This document shows, one piece after another, positions 12,938 to 18,960 of a DNA stretch of 18,960 bases; the stretch's first letter is position 1, and every line of letters begins with the position of its first letter. The DNA is taken from the NCBI GenBank assembly GCA_964436865.1, contig CAYTFK010000112.1:1-18960 (forward strand). Reading direction: 5' to 3'. The position numbers were made by a program, and so were the translations under genes. The notes beneath the pieces are model-generated. The model did no database searches. It was not told the DNA's origin and saw only the letters and a list, made by a program, of their open reading frames with translations. This DNA is from JAXGPP01 sp964436865 (GTDB lineage: Bacteria > Planctomycetota > Planctomycetia > Pirellulales > Thermoguttaceae).

Positions 12938-15900
12938 ATGCGTTCACCCGACGACACCTTCTACAACATCAAGCGACTGCACGTCTGGTTTGCGGCTTCC
13001 GCCGTTGCATTGGTGGCGGTTACCGTATGGATGGTAGCCCGAGACCATGCCCGCGAGTGGAAGATCTACCAGCGCACGTACCGCGACCGTGTCGAGCCGT
13101 GGACGACCGAGGCGGCGCTCCGCGACCTGGAGCAGAGCGAGTATCGGGAGAGGGAACAAGAGCTTGTCCGGTCTCTCGAAGATGCCCGGCAAGCATTGCC
13201 CGACCGGCCGCTGATCGATGAGTTCGTACAAGAAGCCCGACAGGGCGTCGACTCCCGCCGCATCGGCGCAATCGGGGCCGCTTACCGGACGCTCGCTCAA
13301 ACGCCTTCCGCTGCGGCACGAGACGCACTGCTGAACGAGTTATCCGGCACGATTGCCGAGGCAGACCTTGCCCGAGCTCAAGCCGAGCGGCAACTTCGCT
13401 TTCGCCGGGCGGAGTTTGAAGAGGCCCGCAGCGACTACGAACTGGCCGTCGGACGCGGCCTTGCCTCGACGGCTCTCGGCCGGCTGGAAACCCGAGCGTC
13501 GAAGGCCCGCGAGGCTGCTTCTGCTGCCAATGCGGCTTACGAGCAGGCCACGCGCCGCAGCCAGGTGTTGAGCGATCTTCTGCGGCAGATGCGGGGAGAG
13601 GAAGAGTTGGCTCGCCGCGCGCTCGACTCGCATCGCGCCGCTCGCGACCGGCTCGAGCGGCTGCTGGCCGAGCAGCAGCCGACCTGGGCAAAGAGACTTT
13701 TGCGGCTACCGATGGTCGAAGCGTTTGGCCGCACGCTGGCGATCGACCAGACGTGGCTGCCCGAGTTGACGCTCGACTACCACTTTCGCGACGTCGCTCG
13801 CTTCGACCGCTGTGCGACCTGCCATCAGGGGATCGACCGCACCGCGCCAGGATCGGCGGCCGATGCGGCGTATCCTGTCCAGCATTCCATCACTCTTCAA
13901 ATGGCCACGCCCGACGAACCGCCCGGCGAGGGACCGCCGACACTGGAGACGGTGTATGGAGTGTTGCTGGCCGCACGTGGAATACTCGATCCGCGGGCGG
14001 TGACCGTCGGCCTGGTGCTGCCCCGGTCGCGCGCCGCCGATGCCCGACTGATGGCGGGCGACGTGATTCTGGCAGTTGATGATGCGCCCATCGCCGATGG
14101 CGCCGATCTGGCGAGGCTACTGCTCGGCGAAGTCCGCTGGGGCGAACCGGTCGAGCTTCACGTCCGCCGCGGCTTGCCGCATCCCTACAGCAGCCATCCG
14201 CGACTTGACCTTTTTGTAGGCGAACAGAGCCCGCATCCGCGGTCGGAATTCGGCTGCACGATATGCCATGACGGGCAGGGGAGTGCCACCGCGTTTGCAA
14301 ACGCCTCGCACACTCCGAACGGTCCGCTCGAATGTCGCCGCTGGCGGGCCGACTACGGCTGGTCGCGAAACGAGTTCTGGGATCTGGCGATGCGGCCGGA
14401 ACGCTTCGCCGAGAGCAACTGCCTCAAGTGTCACCACAGCGTGACCGAACTGGAAACAAGCCGGCGGTTTCCCGACCCGCCTGCCCCCAAGCTCCTCCAG
14501 GGCTACAACCTGGTCCGCCAGCACGGCTGCTTCGGCTGCCATGAGATCAAGGGTGTAGGGGAGACGTTAGCGACGATCGGGCCTGATCTGCGGCTGGAGC
14601 CCAACTACCACGCGGCGGCCAGCCAAATCCTGGCCACGGCGGAACTGAACGACGAGCAGCGCCGGCAACTGGAGGCAGTGGTCCGCGCTCCCGATGAACC
14701 GGGCCCGCGGCAGGATTTCCTTGATAGCCTCGTGGACGACCCGATATCCGGCGCTGAGCGGACGTTGGCCGCGCTTCGCCACCAGGAAGCCTCGCCGGGC
14801 CAGATGAGGAAGGTCGGTTCGAGCCTTCGCCACGCGGCCGACAAGCTCGATGCCCCTTTCATCGAGGATTACACCGCACAGCCGACACGGTTCCGGCCTG
14901 AGAGCCGCATGCCGCAGCTCTTCGGACTCCACGAACACCTGGAGGGTCGAAGCCTCGCCGACGCGCGACGCTTCGAGGCCGTCGAGCTTCGCGCGATCTC
15001 GCATTACCTCCTAACGGCCAGCCAGGATGTCGAGCCGCTTCCTTCGCCGCCGGGTGTGACCGAGCCGCCTTCGGCCGAGCGGGGCAGGGGCCTGTTCCAA
15101 ACGCAGGGGTGTCTGGCGTGTCACAAACACGCTGAATTTCCTGCCGGGCAGTCGGTGTTTGGTCCCGACCTCACCAATCTGGGATCGAAGCTCACCACCG
15201 ACGCCGGAAAGGCGTGGCTCGTAAGCTGGATACGCGATCCGGCCCGCCACTCGCCGCGGACGCTCATGCCCAATCCGCTGCTGGAGCCGCAGCCGCTGGC
15301 CAACAGCGAGCCGGCTGCGCCCGCCGCGAGTCCACTTCGGCAAATGACCGATCCGGCGGCCGACATCGCCGCATTTCTGCTGGAGTCGAATGCCTGGAAG
15401 CCGTCGCCGCAGGCAGCACTTGTCGCCGCCGATCTCGACGAACTGGCTGTGCTCCATCTCAGCAAGGCCTTCCCGCGGGCGGCAGCCGAGCAGTACGTCC
15501 GCGAAGGGTTGCCGGAATCGCTCCTGGCCGGCGCCGATCCCGATATCGCGGAACTCATTGCCCCAATCACCCAGGACAAGAAGCTTCGTTACGTGGGCCG
15601 GCGGACGATCCGCAAGCGGGGCTGTTTCGGCTGTCACGACATCCCGGGTTTTGAAGACGCCCAGCTTATCGGGCCGGCGCTTTCCGACTGGGGCCGCAAG
15701 CAGGAGTCGCTTCTGGCGTTCGAGCAGGTCCACCGGTTCGTCGAGCGGCAGCAGGAAGACGAAGGGGCTGAGGCTGCGAGTGACGACGAGGCATTCTACA
15801 ACGAAGCCCTGCGCGAGCACCGCCGCGAGGGCTTCCTTTGGCAGGAGCTTCGCGCGCCGCGGAGCTTCGACTTCGCGAAGACCGAGAACAAGACGTTCAA

Positions 15901-17125
15901 CGAGTGGCTCCTGATGGGCCGCTTCGCGCTTGCGGAGGACGAGATCGAGGCCATTGCCACGTTCGTGCTCGGGCTGGTGGCCGAGCCGCCGGCCAGCAAG
16001 TACGTATGGCAAGGCGATCCTCGCCGCCGTGCGATCGCCGAAGGACGCAAGGTGCTCGACAAGTACGGCTGCGCGGAATGCCACACCCTGGAAATGGAAC
16101 GGTGGCGGTTCGAATACGATCCGGAAGAGTACGAACCGCCGGCCAACCTGCCGACGTTCGATTTTGTGACCCCCCGCGCGACGCCGCCCGAGGTCGCTGC
16201 CTCGCTCCATACCGATCGCCGCGGACTGGCGTCGGCCGAGGTCGTCGGGATGCCGCAGGTTGATGCCTCCGGCGAGCAGGTCGAAGACGTCGACGACGAG
16301 GACCGACCGCTCTACTTCTTCAACCTCTGGGAGCCGGCCGTGCTGGCTGGCGAGGTCTGCACCGTCGGAGGGGCGCAGGCCCTGATCTCGGAACCGCAGA
16401 TCGTGAACAAGCGGCTCCCCTGGGGCGGCGCCTACGCCCGGCTGCTCTATCCGGTCGTGGTGGCCGAAGCCCGACGCGCCGGCACCAGCGCTTCAGAGAC
16501 GGAGGCCTGGGGGTGGGTGCCGCCGCCGCTGGTGCAGGAGGGGCGCGCGGTGCGGCCGGAGTGGCTGCACCAGTACCTGCTCGATCCGTACCCGATCCGC
16601 CCGGCGGTCGTGCTGCGGATGCCGAAATACAACCTTTCCAGCGCCGAGGCCGGCAAGCTCGTCGATTATTTCGCGGCGGCCGCCGGGGCCGCCTTCCCTT
16701 ACGAGTCGGACGCCCGGGCCCGGACCGCGCGGCTGGAGGACGTCGGCGAGGAACGTCTTGCGCGGCTCGATGCGGCGATGCGCATTCTCACCGATGCGAA
16801 GACCTACTGTGCCAAGTGCCATCTCATCGGCGACTACACTCCAGGTGGCGAGATCGCCACTACGATCGCGCCGCGATTGGATCGCGTGGGCGACCGCCTC
16901 CGCCCCGAGTACGTCCGCCGCTGGCTGGCCGATCCGAAGTCGGTGCTCCCCTACACGGCCATGCCGGTCAACTTCCCGCCCACCGGTGAGCCGATGGGCC
17001 AGGACCTCTTTCCCGGCACCAGTCTCGAACAACTCGACGCCGTCGTCGACCTGTTGCTGCACTACGACTGGTACCTGAGCCGGCGGACATCGGTCCGCGA
17101 GATGGTGGCCGAGCCAGATGGTTAG
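12938..17125 (+). CDS. Giant membrane-anchored octahaem cytochrome c with coiled coil and PDZ-like domain
   Basis: Probably the electron-accepting c subunit of the complex, on the outer face of the membrane. The 1395-residue product has an uncleaved anchor helix (16-34), then a long Arg/Glu/Ala-rich coiled coil (about 45-255). Eight CXXCH haem sites follow, with Cys at 292, 440, 495, 531, 725, 896, 1045 and 1291. Possible Met axial ligands are 658 (RMPQLF), 777 (LMPNP), 1228 (RMPKYN) and 1342 (AMPVNFP). Between the first and second haems, residues about 338-412 form a PDZ-like domain with the core AGDVILAVDDAPIADGADLARLL. The segments SHPRLDLF, SPHPRSEFGCTICH and CLKCH resemble planctomycete multihaem proteins. 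The frame is open to a TTG at 12914; the ATG at 12938 is preferred. Haem attachment needs a Ccm/Ccs system not seen here. Confidence 0.9.
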   Translation: MRSPDDTFYNIKRLHVWFAASAVALVAVTVWMVARDHAREWKIYQRTYRDRVEPWTTEAALRDLEQSEYREREQELVRSLEDARQALPDRPLIDEFVQEARQGVDSRRIGAIGAAYRTLAQTPSAAARDALLNELSGTIAEADLARAQAERQLRFRRAEFEEARSDYELAVGRGLASTALGRLETRASKAREAASAANAAYEQATRRSQVLSDLLRQMRGEEELARRALDSHRAARDRLERLLAEQQPTWAKRLLRLPMVEAFGRTLAIDQTWLPELTLDYHFRDVARFDRCATCHQGIDRTAPGSAADAAYPVQHSITLQMATPDEPPGEGPPTLETVYGVLLAARGILDPRAVTVGLVLPRSRAADARLMAGDVILAVDDAPIADGADLARLLLGEVRWGEPVELHVRRGLPHPYSSHPRLDLFVGEQSPHPRSEFGCTICHDGQGSATAFANASHTPNGPLECRRWRADYGWSRNEFWDLAMRPERFAESNCLKCHHSVTELETSRRFPDPPAPKLLQGYNLVRQHGCFGCHEIKGVGETLATIGPDLRLEPNYHAAASQILATAELNDEQRRQLEAVVRAPDEPGPRQDFLDSLVDDPISGAERTLAALRHQEASPGQMRKVGSSLRHAADKLDAPFIEDYTAQPTRFRPESRMPQLFGLHEHLEGRSLADARRFEAVELRAISHYLLTASQDVEPLPSPPGVTEPPSAERGRGLFQTQGCLACHKHAEFPAGQSVFGPDLTNLGSKLTTDAGKAWLVSWIRDPARHSPRTLMPNPLLEPQPLANSEPAAPAASPLRQMTDPAADIAAFLLESNAWKPSPQAALVAADLDELAVLHLSKAFPRAAAEQYVREGLPESLLAGADPDIAELIAPITQDKKLRYVGRRTIRKRGCFGCHDIPGFEDAQLIGPALSDWGRKQESLLAFEQVHRFVERQQEDEGAEAASDDEAFYNEALREHRREGFLWQELRAPRSFDFAKTENKTFNEWLLMGRFALAEDEIEAIATFVLGLVAEPPASKYVWQGDPRRRAIAEGRKVLDKYGCAECHTLEMERWRFEYDPEEYEPPANLPTFDFVTPRATPPEVAASLHTDRRGLASAEVVGMPQVDASGEQVEDVDDEDRPLYFFNLWEPAVLAGEVCTVGGAQALISEPQIVNKRLPWGGAYARLLYPVVVAEARRAGTSASETEAWGWVPPPLVQEGRAVRPEWLHQYLLDPYPIRPAVVLRMPKYNLSSAEAGKLVDYFAAAAGAAFPYESDARARTARLEDVGEERLARLDAAMRILTDAKTYCAKCHLIGDYTPGGEIATTIAPRLDRVGDRLRPEYVRRWLADPKSVLPYTAMPVNFPPTGEPMGQDLFPGTSLEQLDAVVDLLLHYDWYLSRRTSVREMVAEPDG

Positions 17126-17153
17126 GCTGGCGGCAACTGGTTGCAGGCTAACC
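17120..17153 (+). terminator. Hairpin overlapping the octahaem gene stop codon
   Basis: GGTTAG (17120-17125, including the TAG stop) pairs with CTAACC (17148-17153). Pairing continues inward with one G-G mismatch and CTG/CAG, then a bulge, then CAA/TTG around the loop CTGG. ATTTT follows at 17158-17162. It may end or attenuate transcription of the bc operon before the cupredoxin gene, though the T-run is short and a few bases removed from the stem. Confidence 0.45.
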
Positions 17154-17200
17154 GGCACATTTTGAACAAGATTGCGTCCTGCCTGTCTGGGGGGTGTGAC

Positions 17201-17230
17201 GTGGCAAGTGGTTCCCTTGCCGGGTATACT
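17201..17230 (+). promoter_or_regulatory. Possible promoter of the cupredoxin-like/cytochrome c pair
   Basis: TATACT (17225-17230) matches the -10 consensus at five of six positions. GTGGCA (17201-17206), 18 bases upstream, matches the -35 at four of six. It lies in the 236-base gap after the hairpin, so the last two genes may be transcribed separately from the bc operon, with a leader of about 125 bases. No open frame of note lies in this gap. Confidence 0.35.
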
Positions 17231-17361
17231 GCATTGGTTAGTGGCTTGGACAGTCAATAGCTTGCTCGTGCGCTTCCCGCCTCTTGGTCCCGCCTCGGTC
17301 TTTCCCGCCCGGCGTTCCGCGGCGTCGAAGCTCATCCTCCATCGCCCAGTGGAACGGTCAC

Positions 17362-18150
17362 ATGTCCGATCAGTTCACTCGACGCTCGTTCATCGCCGGG
17401 GCAGCCGCGGCCGGGCTGGTCTCGGGTTTGCCGTTGCCGACGATCATCCGCGCCGCCGCCAACGATCAATGGGGCGATCTCGTCGGCCGGCTGACGTACG
17501 ACGGCAAACCGCCGGAACGCAAGAAGCTCCTGGTCGATAAGGATGTTGAATGCTGCGGTAAGTTCGATATTCGCGACGAGTCGCTCATGGCCGGGGAGGA
17601 CGGCGGGCTGGCGAATGTGTATGTCTATGTCCGCGATCGCAAAGTGGCGATCGCCCCGCAACTGGGAGAGGCGGTCGCCAAGCAGGTCCTGCTCGATAAT
17701 AAAGACTGCATTTTCATGCCCCATTGCATGGCCGTGTGGGTGAAGATGCAGGACTTCTACATCGTTAATTCCGATCCTGTCGCGCAGAACGTGGCCTTCT
17801 CGCCGCTGGGGGACCTGCCGGCCAACATTGTCCTGCCGGTAGGCGACGACGCCACCTGGAAATTCAACCGGCCACAGACGATCCCGGTGCCGATTGCGTG
17901 CAACTATCATCCGTGGGAGAGCGCATACGTCCTGCCGCGCGACAACCCTTACGTGGCGATCACCGCGGCCGACGGCACGTTCACCATTCCCAAGCTGCCG
18001 GTGGGCAAACTCGAGTTCCAATTCTGGCACGAGCGTCTGGGATATCTCGATACGCCGCAGTGGCCCAAGGGCCGCCTTGCGATGACGGTCAAGCCGGGCA
18101 TCAACGACCTGGGCACGATCAAGCTCTTGCCGAAGCTCTTCGAGAAGTGA
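17362..18150 (+). CDS. Tat-exported cupredoxin-like protein with altered copper ligands
   Basis: A 262-residue periplasmic protein of the methylamine-utilization/plastocyanin-like group common in Planctomycetota. It starts with a Tat signal: TRRSFIAGAAAAGLVSGLPL, with likely cleavage after AAA near residue 33. The cupredoxin-like part spans about 36-200 and a short carboxypeptidase-regulatory-like beta domain about 196-256 (DGTFTIPKLPVGKLEFQFWH). In the usual copper motif, written as H...CxxHPWM, this protein has Gln142 (DPVAQNVAF) where the first His is expected. It keeps Cys180 and His183, and has Glu186 where the Met is expected (CNYHPWES). A classic type-1 blue copper site is therefore unlikely. 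Other candidate ligands are His121, Cys122 and Cys64/Cys65. The ATG at 17362 has GGAACG eight bases upstream of the codon region. The next gene begins two bases after its stop. Confidence 0.85.
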   Translation: MSDQFTRRSFIAGAAAAGLVSGLPLPTIIRAAANDQWGDLVGRLTYDGKPPERKKLLVDKDVECCGKFDIRDESLMAGEDGGLANVYVYVRDRKVAIAPQLGEAVAKQVLLDNKDCIFMPHCMAVWVKMQDFYIVNSDPVAQNVAFSPLGDLPANIVLPVGDDATWKFNRPQTIPVPIACNYHPWESAYVLPRDNPYVAITAADGTFTIPKLPVGKLEFQFWHERLGYLDTPQWPKGRLAMTVKPGINDLGTIKLLPKLFEK

Positions 18151-18152
18151 TC

Positions 18153-18960
18153 GTGACCGAGCGGAGCCTCCTCGAGACGACTTCGCGCGGCCGCTCATGG
18201 GGCGCCGGCTTTTGCCGGCCTGCCAGGCGATGGCGGCTGGCCGCGTCGCTGGTCTTGTGTGCGACGCTGGCGGCCGGATGCAGCTTGAGCGAACCGCCTG
18301 TCTTTCACCTCAATACGGAGGGACGCGACCCGGCGACGATCAGCCTCGCCCAGCGCGAAGCAATCATGGGAACGCTTGAGGGGATGTTCGGCACTCCCGA
18401 TGAGCCGCGCGTTCCGGAAGGCGTCGCACTCGACCTGGAGTTGCTGCGGGCGGCGGCCGGACCGGTGGCGAGCGACGCGGAAGGAGTCCAGCGCGGACTC
18501 TACCGCCAGCACTGCGCCGTCTGCCACGGCATCAGCGGCGACGGCGCGGGCCCGACGGCCAGGATCCTCACTCCGCATCCTCGCGATTTCCGGCAGGGTG
18601 TGTTCAAGTACACCTCGACCATGCCCGGCCATAAGCCGACGATGTCGGATATTCGGCAACTGCTCATGCGGGGCATACCCGGCACGGCCATGCCCACCTA
18701 TGTTCAGTTGCCCGACCACGAGATCGATGCCCTCGCCGAGTACGTGAAGTACTTGAGCATTCGCGGAGAGACCGAACTCTACTTGTTGCGGCTGGTTGTC
18801 GATGAGGACGAATATCTGCCGTTGGACGTGCTGGCCAAGGAGGCGGTGCTGGAAGAGGGAGCCCAGGCGGCCTCGGACATGTGGGATATGGCTGAGGAAC
18901 AGGTGATCCGCCCGCCCGCTCCGCCGCCGATCGACTCGCCGGAGCAGTTCCGGGCTTCGC
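18153..18960 (+). CDS. Lipoprotein mono-haem cytochrome c, cut by window edge
   Basis: Probably a membrane-tethered electron carrier linked to the upstream complex. The frame is open from the GTG at 18153 to the right edge (269 residues, no stop). The N-terminus has basic residues (RPARRWR), a hydrophobic stretch and a lipobox-like LAAGC, with Cys43 as the likely lipid-bearing residue. One haem site is visible, CAVCH (121-125). Met180 in GTAMPTY is the likely axial ligand, and DHEIDALAEYVKYLS is the usual last helix of a class-I cytochrome c domain. Residues 138-165 (TPHPRDF...STMPG) are typical of planctomycete cytochromes, from memory. The region after 205 is acidic, then Pro-rich, and may lead to a further domain outside the window. 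It starts two bases after the cupredoxin-like gene, so the two are almost certainly co-translated. Confidence 0.87.
   Translation, partial: MTERSLLETTSRGRSWGAGFCRPARRWRLAASLVLCATLAAGCSLSEPPVFHLNTEGRDPATISLAQREAIMGTLEGMFGTPDEPRVPEGVALDLELLRAAAGPVASDAEGVQRGLYRQHCAVCHGISGDGAGPTARILTPHPRDFRQGVFKYTSTMPGHKPTMSDIRQLLMRGIPGTAMPTYVQLPDHEIDALAEYVKYLSIRGETELYLLRLVVDEDEYLPLDVLAKEAVLEEGAQAASDMWDMAEEQVIRPPAPPPIDSPEQFRAS

Noticed and set aside
15011..16210. Minus-strand frame of about 400 codons opposite the octahaem gene (also 11501-12538 opposite subunit IV)
   Set aside because: Both are antisense to well-supported genes and show no domain, signal or ribosome site of their own.

Overview
This 18,960-base window is GC-rich and carries dense genes on both strands. 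It looks like a chromosomal segment of a bacterium of the Planctomycetota, probably Pirellulales-like. That placement is inference. It rests on the type of giant multihaem cytochrome, the Tat-exported cupredoxin-like protein ending in a HPWxxAYVLPRDNPY-type segment, and the lipoprotein cytochrome c, all of which resemble planctomycete families I recall. No rRNA, tRNA, CRISPR array, insertion sequence or prophage gene was seen.

Layout. Bases 1-745 (minus) hold the N-terminal 248 residues of a GGDEF diguanylate cyclase that runs off the left edge. Diverging from it is a pyrimidine-synthesis run: pyrB (847-1809), pyrC (1888-3162) and a YacP/NYN-type RNase-like gene (3172-3858). Converging on these is a large minus-strand gene (3920-6556), which joins a RecA/KaiC-like domain lacking its P-loop to a PEP-synthase-type ATP-binding domain. 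A 421-base AT-richer gap (6557-6977) separates it from a divergent glutamate-synthase-like protein (6978-8510). That protein converges on purD (8567-9850, minus).

From 9947 to the right edge all genes point rightward and form a respiratory cluster. A good promoter (9947-9975) leads to a Tat-type Rieske protein (10052-10654), a b6-type cytochrome b (10741-11571), a subunit-IV-like protein with about five extra N-terminal membrane helices (11573-12889), and a 1395-residue membrane-anchored cytochrome with eight CXXCH sites, a long coiled coil and an inserted PDZ-like domain (12938-17125). After a hairpin and a possible second promoter come a Tat-exported cupredoxin-like protein that has lost two of its four expected copper ligands (17362-18150) and a lipoprotein mono-haem cytochrome c cut by the right edge (18153-18960).

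How the genes work together. The Rieske, cytochrome b and subunit-IV genes should form the core of a quinol-oxidising bc/b6f-like complex. The octahaem protein stands where a cytochrome c1 or f would be, and probably carries electrons away on the outer face of the cytoplasmic membrane. The lipoprotein cytochrome and the cupredoxin-like protein are likely periplasmic partners. Whether an oxidase or another acceptor follows lies outside the window. The left half is housekeeping (UMP and purine synthesis) plus two poorly understood proteins. The best candidate for a little-described system is the 10052-18960 electron-transfer cluster.
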